Source: Tethya wilhelma (lineage: Eukaryota > Porifera > Demospongiae > Tethyida > Tethyidae). Taken from it: 64,000 bases of DNA. The stretch is taken from contig CAXIPT010000001.1 of NCBI GenBank assembly GCA_964030475.1, forward strand, positions 8,814,722 to 8,878,721. The letters are read 5' to 3'. This document shows positions 49,250 to 62,149 of the stretch, one piece after another. The notes below the pieces were generated by a model. The model saw nothing but the letters and a program-made list of their open reading frames with translations, was not told the DNA's origin and did no database searches. Position 1 is the first letter of the stretch; every line of letters begins with the position of its first letter. A program made the translations under genes and the position numbers.

Positions 49250-49396
49250 ATCATAGTTGGAGGTGATTTACTACACTACACAGTACAAAAGAGTGCCACT
49301 GTTTTCAGGTTCGATATAGCCTACGGTCTGACTAAGTTGGAGACTAAGAGAGTGAGTGATCATTACCCTGTAGAGATGACCCTTATTACTGGATAG
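47241..49396 (+). CDS. DNase I-like endonuclease, gene 2 (5' end not found)
   Basis: Exons 47241-47353, 47426-47514, 47586-47672, 47944-48050, 48193-48460, 49249-49396; phases close from the first acceptor. Motifs are canonical: IAAFNIQVFG, VLIQEIRDS (metal Glu kept), KEQYAFMYR, TGVHIKP, GDFNADCSYL, DADTTVSRSHCGYDR and SDHYPVEMTL. The first exon has no ATG and opens at a splice acceptor, so a start or signal exon is missing, or it derives from gene 1 by alternative splicing. The last intron (48461-49248) contains a fragment of gene 1, and its acceptor lies directly after a (CA)n run. Predicted to hydrolyse DNA. Confidence 0.85.
48561..49245 (+). pseudogene. Partial copy of DNase 1 inside the last intron of DNase 2
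   Basis: Nearly identical to 45971-46650. It begins within the signal-peptide codons (AATAGATCTAGTGTGTTTCA) and ends in a (CA)n tract. It differs by few substitutions and a 6-bp deletion near 49045. It carries exons 1 (no start codon) to 4 with intact splice sites, but lacks the catalytic His, GDFN and SDHYP exons. Confidence 0.9.
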
Positions 49397-49900
49397 AGGC
49401 CACATATTCCAAAGTGACATTTGGTGGAACATAGGCATAGACAAGCAAATGAATCTATAGGTAGTTTAAACTCGAAACTATATAGCCATACCAACCTGAT
49501 AATAGTATAGACTATCATTTTCAGCTAGATTGAACTTGAAGCAAACAAATAAACAAACAATACACAATATAAACTGAATTGCATCATATTTTCTCAAGTG
49601 TTGGTTGCATTGCACAATATCACACACATACAAAAAATAGATCGTAAAAACATACTGTTGACATAAAGTATTCACAACTAAATTTTAGTTGAAAGTTTTG
49701 TTATGTATGTTTCTTTCCTGAGCTGATGTTATACTATATTGTCAGACATACCTCAATTAGTTATCTCTGTCTTCGATTGAAAAAGATTCTGAAATAGAGC
49801 AGCAATAATAAGTTATGGCCCTTAACTTCATAGTTTGACCTCTTTTGGCCAAATCAACCCACAATAAACCATTAGAGACCACAATCAATATGGTACCCTC

Positions 49901-52900
49901 CTAACCAGGTGCATACATACGTACCTTACATCGTGGACACTTTTTCACTCTTGGTTGAGCACACTCACTGCACATGCTCACATGACCACATGGTTCGAAC
50001 TTCACATTGGCGCGGTTATCACACAACATACACACGGGATGGTGGTGTTCACTTTCATTGCTGACGCTTGTACTAGGGTTAGGGTTAGGGCTAGCTGGGC
50101 CATCTACACATGTTGATGGTATCATTAAGGTCAAACAATAACATAAACAACAACAAAGATGGTACGTGATTCAAATAAACAGCCCATAGCACTACTACCA
50201 GACGGACGGATGCATATATGATAGCTATACAATGGTAACTCATAGGCAAATTTGACTTTAGAATAACTGTGCCTGTATACACAAACAATCACAGAACTTC
50301 TTCACCAGTTTCAAAACAATAATTATTGCCTCACAAAGTTTACCATACTAGACTTCATGGATCAAAAAGCACCCACGCAATGTGACATGCACTTCCAACG
50401 TACCCTGTTCTGAAGAAGACAGCAGCTGCAATAGAGAGGTTAAATCCTCAGGGCTATCCAATCCCATGAGCGACGATAAATCAGGCTCCACTTTTGGAGC
50501 AGGTACAATCCCAGCAGTAGGAGGGAGTGGAGTTGGGTTGGGCAGAGGTGGTGCTGTTGCTGCAGAGCCACTAGAGGCAGTGGGTCTCTCAGGAGGGTGG
50601 GTGCTGGGGGGAGGTGTAAGGCTATCAGTGGTGGGTGGGGTTAGAGGAGGAGAGGTAGGCTGGGCTGTGGTGGTTCCAGGGGGATTGGAGGAAGTGGGTG
50701 TGGTCTTGGGAGGAGGGAGGAAGGTGGAGGGAGAAGCCGAGGGAGGGTTGGATCTTGGCTTAGGTTGGTGTAGCTGTAACACATATGGTATATGAACACA
50801 ATGCATGTGAAGAGTTGTACCTAATTGCATAGTCTACATGAAGCTTGTCTGTAAACCATTATTGTTATGTATAGTTACTCACTGGCTTTCTTTTCAAGTT
50901 GTTACCGAGAGTAAAAGCTTGAGGAGGATATCGTTTTAGACTTCCTCTAAACCTTTTCTCCCTGTAACAATAAAGACAAGAATATATTCACAAGACAAGC
51001 AATAACGTGTACAACTAGCTAAATAAATGCGGTTGAAAAGGGAAAAAAAAACAATAACAAAAAAAAACTCAACTATAGTCAAACATACTGTGTGGTGATG
51101 AAAGTGGATGAAAACCTCTCCACCATTGCCATCAGATCTGGTGACAACAGTTGGATGGGGTCCACCGTGAACCCAGTCTGTGAGTGTCTGGCAGCTCCTT
51201 CTCTGAGGAGGAAGCAGGCCAAGGTGATGTAAGGGGGAATGAACGTCTCAGGGTACAACCCCATCAACTGATCCTGGATCTGTGAAAGAAACAAAGTTTG
51301 CTTAATAGCTACAGTGGATAGAGCATCGAAGGTTAAAAAGTGATTTAAATGTATTTTCAACACCGCCCTGTAATGCTACCCTACTAAGTTAGTATGAATA
51401 TTATTTCATAACTCCATATACATCACTGACTCGCTACAAAGTTGAAATAATATTATGATTCAGCCCACAGACTGATGTACACCTGCTGAATAGACGCAGT
51501 GCTCCCTCTAATAGCTATAGCAAGGGCTCACCTTAGTCAACTCTGGTGTGAACTCTGAGGGAGAGTTCATTTCCCTCACAGTGATGACAACGTGCAGGAC
51601 GCTGAACCCATCAACGTTAGTGCTGTTGACGTTGGCACCATAACCAACAAGGCACTCTATGATCCTACTGTAGCCTCGCTGGGCAGCCAGGTGTAATGGA
51701 GTCACTTTCTTCATCATGTTCTCAGCATCAACATTGCAAGTCTCCTGGAGGTAGAAAATTGTGGGTCATGCCATCACATGTAGGCCTTGAGATCTGGTTC
51801 AGAAGTTGACTAGTGTCAATATAGGACAATAGTGTCAATAGTTCATTATATAGGAATAGTAATGCATACTTCTATTCTCTGTTCCAATGTCTATGAGCTC
51901 TAGTAGCTCAAGGGTAAGAGCATTCAACTGGAATTTGAAAGACCTGAGTTTGAATTTCTCAAGATTTTTTGCAACCTGAACACACATAGAGCTTTCAATG
52001 GTGATGACCATTACCAATAATTTCAAACCAACATGTTGGAGCAGAAAAGGTTGGTCACAGTTGACCTTTGTGCAATAGTTCACCTACAATAAGGTACCCT
52101 TGTTGCCCACATTTTTAATTAGATTTGATCACGTGATCTTATTTAAAAATGTGGGTAACAAGAGTACCTCATCAGTAAATTTTTGCACAAAGATCAACCG
52201 TGTCCTACCTCCTCTGATGTTGGAGCAGTAGCCTTGTGAACTAGATCTTCACTACTAACTTTTTTGTGTTCTTACCAAAGATGCAAGAAGTTGTACGATA
52301 TCCAAATGGTCATTTGCGGCAGAAATGTGCAATGAAGTATGTCCATCATCTATCTTTATCATGTCCACGTGTTCAGGGTAGAGTGCTATGAACTGTTCCA
52401 TCCCTCTGTAGACACACAACACATAACACTTCCCATAACATGCATACTGTAGGTACATTATCTTACAATAAATTATGTGGAAGTACTTGGAATTACCTAA
52501 ACTCTAAGCAATGCATGATTATCACTTGACTCTAGTTGACCTACCCGTAGAACCCATTCATGGATGTCTTGAGAAGTGGACTGAAGCACTGGTGATTGTA
52601 GAGTGTGGGGTCAGCTCCGGCCTCCAGTAGGACAGCAACAGATTCATTCCTGTGGGAGGAGACTGCAATGTGAAGAGCTGTGTCTCCATCCGTATCCTAC
52701 ACAGAGGAATGGCAACAGACATACATGGTGCACTTGTCTGGACAGCGAGGAGATATAGGCTGACAATACTACAACAGTGTAAATGCTGACATATAAATTA
52801 TGATGTATTCTTGAGAGCTAGACTAGCATGTATAGTACATACCTGAATTGACAAGTCAACATTTTTAGCTCCTATAAACACTCTAAGTACTTTGATGTGA

Positions 52901-53783
52901 CCGGGAGCTGCTGCTATCATGATGGGGGAGAGGCCGACATGATTGACGAGATTCACATTGGCACCAGCCTTGACCAGAACATCAGCAATGGCAAACGAAT
53001 TCCTGAAAATATTAGAACAGAATAAACAAAGTGAAGTAAAGTCTAATTGTTGTGCCATGATCTATCTAATGCAAAATACTCACTTCATGTTTACAGAGAA
53101 ACTTACAGGCGAGCACAGTCCAGAAGAGGTGTGTCTCCTTCATTGTCCTAAATCGAAGAAAAAGTAGAAAAAAAGAGAATAAAACACTGTACATAACTAA
53201 ATAAAGGTCACTATGACTGTTTGTGACCTAGTCTTGAGAAAAATATTCTTACATACTTGTATGTCGACATCAGGATGGAAATCAAGGAGCACTTCAACAA
53301 CTTTAAGATGACCCTCGGCAATAGCAATGTGTAGCGCTGAGTTACCACTGGCATTCTTGACATTTATCTGAAGAAAAAACAAGAATCATCAGCTGCATGG
53401 ACGATTAAGGATGCATGCAAGGGTTCTACCTCTTCAGGGTGTTGGGTGAAAAAATTCCTCAACATCTCCACCTTGCAGGAGCGTGCTGCTATCTCTATCA
53501 TAGCAGAGGACATTACACCACCAAGAGAGGCCAGACGCACTTGATCCAGTAGACTCATGCTGCCAGACTCTGAAAGTTAGGAGATGTTCACACAATAAAC
53601 TCATCAGTTATGTGAGAACACTTGCAAGTCCACTTGAAAAAGGCTAACCATGATTTTCAACAAAACTTTCTCCAGGTGCATGTTTGAGACATCTAGGATT
53701 ATAACACCACCTGCTCCCACCGATAGACAGCTGTACATCTCCATCAGGCTGGATCCTCATGATCTTACCGAGCTGACCAAGAG

Positions 53784-53825
<42 letters not shown>

Positions 53826-56161
53826 CATACATGTTAAAGTGTGCTTTAATTGGGAATTAATATACATGCAAAATATGCTCACACAGAGAGGTCTATTCCT
53901 ATGACTACTGACACACATAATATATACCCTCTGCATGATTTCATTCCATTCTCCATGACCTTTCTGTAGTTTCATCACCTCTTCCAAATCTTCCATCACT
54001 CGAACAACATCTCCAATCCGAAACAGTGATCCTTCAACCTGATGCAACAAGAACACACAAATTCCAACTCCAAATTACATTGAGACATACTAGCCTTCAC
54101 TACAATCTCAGACCAGACTCCATCTCAGAGAGCTGCATGCCTCCTACCTTGGTGGCAGTAGCTGCATTGATGTGGAAGGTGGCATTGCCCTGGTAGTTGA
54201 CCACCAGGTCTCCATCATCATCACAACGCAACACCACACCAGTCACACCGATGAACTAACAGAGATGGGAGAGGAGAGAGGGGAAAGAAAGTAGACAGAA
54301 TGGGACTTATCATGTACAATGTCATGTATATTGTTAGAGACGATTGTGGTATGTGTAAATGATTAAGTTAAGACTCAATGATCAACTGCATACATCTTGT
54401 TTGCACAGCGGAGTGAAAGGTTAATAATTATTATGTAGACCCAAGTACATTACCAGTCTTGTTAGTAGGCCTTCCCTGGCATGCATTTTAAACTTTGCGA
54501 GTCGAAGAGTTTAGCCATGGAAGTTATGGGTACGAGGCTAGTACATTACTACTACTATGCTCACTGTGGCCAGGTGTTCATTCCAGCCTCCGTGGCCTTC
54601 CTGTAGCATCCTCCACACATCAGGGTCCAGCTCCACCTTGATTCGATCACCAGCTGCTATACGACTGTCATTTGAAGATTGATCAGGTGCTCCTGGAATA
54701 AGAGAATGATTGTGGGACTATAATTCCACACCAAAGAACAGTCTCTTTTCCCCATCATAGCTATACAGCTAGTTGTGCCACTACTAGCATTCACTCGACA
54801 TCTACATATGTAGTCCATCCAGACAGACCCTTTTGTTAGGGGTAGAAACTAGCTCAATAGACTTACCTAAAACTGTCAAGTGCTGAGGGTAGTAATATCC
54901 GGCAAAACTTCCACCACCTGGTATCAGCTTCAGATCAACCTGAAGGGAAAGGAAAAAAAGATTCAGTCAATAACCAAGACATAAACAGCACCCTGCTACC
55001 CACCCACCTTTCCCCTGTGCCCAACCCTGTAGATGTTCTTCTTGGAGGCTGACTTCCACATGACTTCTACCACACTCCTCTGCAGAGAACAAAGACTAGC
55101 AGTCGATCCATCCACCACAGAGGAAGACATCAACTTACTACTGTATCTTTCTGTCCAATGAGTGCAACAACCTCTCCAACAGTACCTGCACCACCTGTGG
55201 CAAGGAGGAGGAGGAGGAGCAAAAAAAGGGGTGTGTCTTAACGTTATCTCAGCTACGTACCACAAGACCTAGTGTAATTATATTACTGGTTGCAAAAGAT
55301 GTAGTCTACTTACTCTACTTATATAATCCAAAGAGAAAATTGTCTAAGCTAAGGTAGACATGAAACGGTGTAACTTACCATCCTGATTTTTCCACCTCCA
55401 GTCATGACCTCTGACTACTTTAGCCTGAGGGTAGATGCCCACTGCCTTCACAGCTCTAGAAGTAGCTCTGACAGACACCCAAGATCTGTAGAATCAGAAC
55501 AAGCTTTATGAATCTGACGATGAGTATCGATTGAGTCAATTAGCCATCCAAGTTTTCAAGCAGGCATGTTATACAATGAGAAGTTTGAATATACCTTAAG
55601 TTGTATTCTGTGGTTTCAATGCGCAAAAATTCATGATATAAGCTGTGCTTTCCAGCCATGTAGCACGGAGTGCAGAGAAAATATTCGAAGCACTTTGCAC
55701 ACTGCCATAGCACACCCACTATTTCCTCATCTCTACAGCCATTGCACTGCTTGCTGGTATGTTTCAACCCTACAGTAGTGCAATAATATAAAAAATAAAC
55801 TGTAAAATTAATAGAGATATGTGCACCATTCAGCTATACCATGGTGCTCTTTAATTAAAGTAATGTTGGGTATCCATTTTGAGCCTACTCTCTTTGATCA
55901 CTGTTACTTAAGTAACTATTCAATGGAGATCTGGATACCTGTGGGTCCACTGTCTAGTACTCTGAGGTCGTACTTCCCTTCTACTCCACAGCGGTATCTA
56001 CACCTCTGTCCACAGTCCCACTGGACTATAACTGGTCGACCATTCTCGTTGCTAACTTCTCCAACCTCCACCACTGTCCCCACGTGACCCTCACCTCCAT
56101 CTTGGTCTCCCCATTCCCAGTCAGGACCTCGAACAACACGTAAACCTAGCTCAATCTCCAT
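49901..56161 (-). CDS. Mind bomb-like E3 ubiquitin ligase, gene 4
   Basis: 21 exons on the minus strand, phases close, 992 residues: 56161-55939, 55769-55595, 55485-55379, 55194-55139, 55079-55008, 54939-54867, 54692-54565, 54255-54148, 54038-53928, 53784-53649, 53569-53430, 53367-53257, 53147-53107, 53002-52843, 52696-52545, 52405-52276, 51744-51532, 51279-51089, 50961-50883, 50773-50404, 50103-49901. Order: MIB/HERC2 (1-74), ZZ (CNGC...CAKC...CTPC), MIB/HERC2, SH3-like repeats (236-396), ankyrin repeats (397-775), Pro/Thr/Ser-rich linker (776-925), one RING (CMLC...CGHMSMCSEC...CPRC). Exon sizes match gene 1 almost exactly through exon 15, so it is the closest relative of gene 1. The acceptor of exon 10 directly follows a (CA)n tract. 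Start chosen at the first ATG after the kB site. Confidence 0.92.
51779..52050 (+). mobile_element. tRNA-derived SINE, copy 1
   Basis: Shares blocks with 63074-63260: TGTAGGCCTTGAGAT, TTGACTAGTGTC, then a tRNA-like head TAGCTCAAGGGTAAGAGC (A box) and GACCTGAGTTTGAATTTC (degraded B box). The tail contains CAAGATTTTTTGCAA. Lies antisense in an intron of MIB-like gene 4. Confidence 0.65.
52053..52205. mobile_element. Fold-back element in intron 16 of MIB-like gene 4
   Basis: TTGACCTTTGTGCAA and AAGGTACCCTTGTTGCCCAC on the left match TGTGGGTAACAAGAGTACCT and TTGCACAAAGATCAAC on the right. The loop is centred on GATCACGTGATC. Confidence 0.75.
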
Positions 56162-56192
56162 TTTGAACAGCAACTTCAGGTTGTGAATTTTA

Positions 56193-56216
56193 GGGAAAGT
56201 CCAAGGGGAAATCCCC
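56193..56216. promoter_or_regulatory. NF-kB-type sites between MIB-like gene 4 and the STRA6-like gene
   Basis: GGGGAAATCCCC (56205-56216) matches GGGRNNYYCC and lies 44-55 bp before the gene 4 ATG. A weaker GGGAAAGTCC (56193-56202) is 12 bp away, the same spacing as at genes 2 and 3. Confidence 0.6.
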
Positions 56217-56369
56217 TAGCTCCGAACTTTGTGCATGTGGGCGTGCACCAGTAGCGCTTTGCCGCGCAGCAAATGTAGCAGTACGCGTACGCATGCGCAG
56301 TAGTCTACTCTGAACATCGCGATCGAATCATAGCTGCGCTGTTCGATCCACGAGGGCCTAGGGAGCGCC

Positions 56370-59171
56370 ATGAGCAACAGTAGTTCGAGGTAAGCCTTCC
56401 AAATTGTCACTAACTGAGCAAAATGTGTCATATGTCTATTTGTGACAACTTTCATTTTTTTACAGTTGTACTTCGCAAACAGAAGTTCTAAACAGCCCCC
56501 TGTCTATTTTACTCATTGTGTTATCAGTAAGTTACTACTCATGGTAGTAATGCATGTATATTGATATAACTCTGGGCCTAGGATCAAGGTTTAAAACTTT
56601 TTATATAGCAACACGGTCAACTTAATTTTGCTCTATGATACGTTGTGTAAAGCTGGTTCTGTTCATTCATCCCATTCCTCTGAATCCTGGCTTTTTTTTT
56701 CCCCCCTTGTAAATAGTGTGGCTTATGTCATCTATTGACACTAACTAATAGCCCAAACACAGTCTCTTTCCCCTCTGTATTATCTGAGAGGGGGGGAGCC
56801 TGGGAATGAGGCTAAAGACTGAGTAGGCCTTGAGCAGCTATTCAGTGGTCCAGGTTTGAATATCTGTTGAAAGAAACAAGGTTAGTACTGAATGGTATCC
56901 CTCTCTTGGGCCTAATGCATGTATAAAAGATGAGTAGACTGGTAGGCTAACCAACTTGGACTCTTGAAAACAGACATGTACATGCTCTTTTTGGCCTATT
57001 GTGACTGACTGTCCTACCCTGTAGGTTTGTGGGCGCACCTGTGTCCTGTGGTTTAACAAGTAGTAATAGGCAGGTGCACTACATTATGGTTGTCTGAGTG
57101 ATTTTTTAGATCCTAGCCTCAAACTAAGCTTAATTGATCATGAGTATATCCATAATGATGACAGTGAATGCACAATGTTAGTGTCAAGTTTTCTGTACAA
57201 TGTTCTTAATGAGAAGCTTAAGAGTATCGTACACACAGCAACAAGTTGCAAGCAATTTGTTTTTCTGCAACAAGTACAGCAGACATTTAGAAAAGCAACA
57301 TGTTGCTAAAGATATAATATTATTATGTTGCAAGCAACAAATTGCTGGCAACTTGTTGGCTAGTGTATGATAGCCTTTATTGTCATTATGTGCATGTACT
57401 TGACTCCTCCACCTAATCTATACTTTTATTACGTAGGTATGTATCCTGATTGTCCTCAGCTTTGCCACCCAAAGACGTAGACTCTTGAAAGATGGTGGTT
57501 GTAGATATCTCTGGGGATATCCAGGAATAGTCATGTAAGATACACACGCTAATTAATTTAACAGGTCATATAGATACACCATACAGTTATTTTAGCCACT
57601 TCCATTAAAAACATGCATATATGGTATTGTTTTGTGCATGAGTGCATTTAGGCCATTAGTTAGCGTTAATGGACAACATAATGAAATTACCTTTTCTATT
57701 GTTGTACATATACAGTATGTAGGGTGAGACAATTTGAGTATACACATTCATGCATGCCTGATGCACACATATGTGTACACTGATAGACCGGTGAATTTCT
57801 TATCTCAACACTACCAACCGGACTACATCTACCTGGTCCTGTTTGGCACAATGTCTGGTGATGTACTCAAGTACATATTTACTGGTTATCATTATTTCAT
57901 TCTCCCAACTGCCAATATCTACTTCAATGTGATAATATCATCAGGTACAGTCATGAATTTATCTACCAGCATTTATAACAATATTTTTTATCTTGTAGCC
58001 ACAACTGAATTCCATGTGTCTAAACTCAATTATGAATACCTAAACATTTCAGTGGCATGGGATTACCAGAAGTTTTAGCCACAATGTAGTACCACTGCAA
58101 GTTTACCAGAATCTAATAGTGGTATTATTTTGCCATTTCTGGGTACTATAATTACATAGTTCACTGAATGACATACAGTGAATCTCAGCCCGGCTGTGCA
58201 CACATACACCCACGTTGCATTGCTGGACAATGTAAATGTCTACCTGTCTTCAAGTTCAGCTCAGTTTTGTGGATAGCTCTACAGATCATAGTGAAACTTC
58301 TCTTCAAGCACATGCACATGCGCGCGCGCACGAGCTCAGTCAGTCTCAGTCAGTCTCATGCGTGTCATGTGACTAATCTGGCAAGTGAAGACACGAGCTC
58401 AGTCACAGCAGCAGAGCAAGTTAAGCTAGGTACATTTAGCTTATAAACTAAGCTGTTTAGCAAGCACCAGCTACTCAAAGAACAGTGACAAAAGAACTTC
58501 AAACTCGCAGTAGTACCACCCCGCTTGTGACTCAAAACTCCACCATATCGTATATCGTAGAGACTCCACCTACATCAGAGTGCCAGTGCAAGATGGTTCA
58601 CAGAGGTTGATTGAAGGCCCAATTCGTGCTTTATGAAGAGTATACAATCTTTTCATTGATTCTTTGTGTCATCGCTTCAATCTTGAGATCGTAAGCTTTC
58701 TATTTCTTGGAGAAAACGGTGATAATTAGCATAAAACCAATCATAATAACTTTCATAACTTGTAATCGGATGCAAAAAGTAATCATAATAATGCCAGCCC
58801 AATTACAAACCAGTTTATGATGCCTCGCGCTGATGCGCTCGGCAATTATATAATATTGTGTCACTACTCTTCAATGTCGCTAGCTATAATGTCTTGTACT
58901 ATCTTACTAATAGCATCATATAATTATACTTAGTAAATTTCTCCATTTTAGTAATTTCCCCACTGATGCTTGTGCTCTATCTGTCAGTGAAGTACTTCCC
59001 ACTCTTTGCTTGTATTGATCCTCCCATTAGGATCATTGGACACCTAATGGGCACTCTCTACTCTGCATTTCAGTACGTGATGATTGTACACCCACACTTG
59101 TATAAGTTATAATTACTTATTATGTACAAGATCGACAACATAATAATATTATATACACACACACATACACA

Positions 59172-59224
<53 letters not shown>

Positions 59225-62092
59225 CAGATGATCTTTGTTGTATTATTCTCCGTACACAGTATTTCATATGGTGTCTATGAAGATTACTCATTGACATTCT
59301 GCCAATTTGCAAATGGAGACAACGTTGTGGTAGGTTATGATTACTTGTTCTACACAATTGCATGTGGTTAGCTAAGATTATTATGTGAATAGATATGTAT
59401 TTCAAATCTCTGTTGCTGTATCCCTTCCTTGCAGCTCTGGCTTCTAATATCCACAAGATTGCCCATCTACATCCTCAATCTGATTACTTTCATTTGGTAC
59501 TGTGTTTCATTAGTCTGTGATTGTGTGAAGCTCTGGAGAAGAGGCTGCTCTGAGATGGTAGGTACAATGGCCTATAATAATAAAGGCACAGATGGTGCAC
59601 AAGCCTCGCGCACTCTGTCACTTGCAACTTGTGATGAAGCAGCATAAATCACAGACAATGAACCAGATGAGCAATGCTATGATTATCAGCAAACCTATGG
59701 GCTATCTGAATCATGTAATACGACCATGCAGCTTAGCTAGCTTAACATGTGAAGTTCACTGGTAAACACTCTGACACAACTAACTTGTAAGCTCAGAATT
59801 TTAGCTTGCAATCAATTGAGTGTTACTTACCTGTGCAAGCAGCTAAGCCACCGCTGAGCCAAACACGTCACATCCAGAGGCTGAGAGCCGCCTGAAGTCA
59901 AACCGTATTTCTAGTGTTCAGAGAAGCACAAAAGCCTCGTATGTCAGAAACTACAGCGTCTTGCAATATTCTACACAACCATTTTCAAGATAATTTCGAT
60001 TCATGAACGTAAGTACCTTCGGTTTGGACCGTAGAGCTGCCATTCTTCACATTATCCCGTAACAGACAGACGCACACGCACACACACAAAACGACTACCG
60101 TAACCCTCTGCACGTGATACTCACGTGCCAAGATTATTTGAGTATAACTATTTCATTCATGTATTTTATGAATACACAAAAGATGCAGCCTGACAATTAT
60201 TTTTATTATGCCTTGTTTGTTTATGATAGCCCAGGGAGCAGTTGTCCGTGTTTGGTGCTAAACAAGAGAATGCTGACAAGTACTACAAGCACTACTACAA
60301 CTATGTCAGACACACTTTGAGGAAGTAAGTGTTTGAAGCCCTATAACCCTATAGCCCTAAGGTAGTGAGTGTGAAAAACTACTGACCATTACCAACTTAT
60401 CTAAACAGGAAACCTGCAGTTGTGCATAGAAAGCTGTTTTTGCTGGTGACTGGTGCTGTTAAGTACATTTTCCCCTGCTTTACATCAGGTTTACAACTTT
60501 AACTTTGGGCATTATATGATTTACAAACTTGGCATCTAACCTATAATATTTTGTAGCACGAAAGATGCCTTTGTGGTTCTTGGGTGCTCTAACCATTGCT
60601 TTGGTGGTGCTCTTTCAGGTAAATGATGTTAATATACTTCATAATGTCCAAAAGTCATTCACTGTTTATCATTAATATTTTTTGTATAACAGTTATCTTT
60701 TGCACTTGTGGCAGTTACTACAATACTTGCTGCAAGGTCTGACTGTCACAACATTTGTCCATCTGGCAACTGTGGTGCAGGTGGTTTGATATGCAGTGAT
60801 GTTTACAAATTGCTACATCCCAGAATTTCAGGTGTGTTTTACATGTGCTGATCCATGATATGGTGTGTATATATATTATGATCAGTGCAGCAATGTGTTT
60901 CTATACTACTGTATAGCTAGAAATTTTCGAGGAGTATTAATTTCACTGTTTTCGTGGATTGTCAGCGATCCGCGAAAATTTTACCCACGAAATTTTCGGG
61001 ATCATACTACAATATATGGGTGGGGCTGTTCGACCCTCGAAGATAAAATCGCGAAAAGTTTGGTATTCGCTTTTCCACGAAAATATTATTCCTCGAAAAT
61101 TTTTAGCTATACCGCAGTTACCTTATTGTATTATCTTAATTGCTTATGTGCTTATAAAGTGCAATTATGATATAGTATAATTATTTTGGTGTCTACATAT
61201 TTTATTCTTGTTTTTGTTGTTTCCTTTCTTTCTGTAATCTTTTATCAATGCAGCAATTTTGATCATGAGTCCACTAGTTTCACTTGCCATATGTGTGATA
61301 CTGATAGTCCATATGATAGGTGCAGTTCAGTAAGTACTTCAGTTACTGACTTATATATACAGTATCATTTCTGTAAGTATCACTTTGTGTTTATTAGCCG
61401 AAGCATCCTCAGTGCTGCTAGGGGCAGCTACAAATTCTCAAAAGCATATGCATCATTCCGTGTGGTACGTTCAAATTCAACATTCAATTTAGTTATAGTG
61501 TTAATAATAATTATGATGATGCACATGGCAGTATACTACACCGTCTACACACTCATACCAAGAGTTCACAGCTACTCTTTGATTCATACACATGCACACA
61601 ACAAACAGTCATCTTCTTTGAAGTATGCTGGATACCAAATCGCATTCGTACTTGCTGGTAATACACTTCATTTCTACTTTGATTTTATTTAGCAATGTAG
61701 TATCTTGAAAATTAAACTTCCTGGATCTTATCTGACATGCAGGCTACACAGTGTACACCATAGTTATTCTACTCATTGGAACTCTTATTTTGGGTTTATA
61801 CCTATTGTTCAAGTCGTTTCCGGATTATGCTAAATATGTCGTAACATACATGGCGTAAGTTGTGGATTGAGTGATGTGTTTGCATTGATTGGTGTATAAT
61901 GTTCCACTATACAGAGTTCCATTAGTGTGGGCTGGTATTGCTGCTCTCAGTCAAAATGTCCTGTGCAAGTTGCTTTTTGTGAGAAAAGGAGGAGGAAAAT
62001 TTCTCATCATTACAAATCAGTAAGAGCTAGGAGATGATCATTATCATTAATTTAAACACCCACACATATGCACACACACACACGTACTTTCA

Positions 62093-62149
<57 letters not shown>

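Noticed and set aside
50070..50098. TTAGGG-like telomere repeats
   Set aside because: Only about three units, lying in frame inside the last exon of MIB-like gene 4 (PNPNPS); not a telomeric tract.
50382..50795. Gly/Val-rich plus-strand ORF
   Set aside because: Antisense shadow of the Pro/Thr linker exon of MIB-like gene 4.
61464..61530. Cryptic intron inside STRA6-like exon 13 (GTACGT...CAG)
   Set aside because: Removing it breaks the reading frame needed for the following conserved segment, so the exon is read through.
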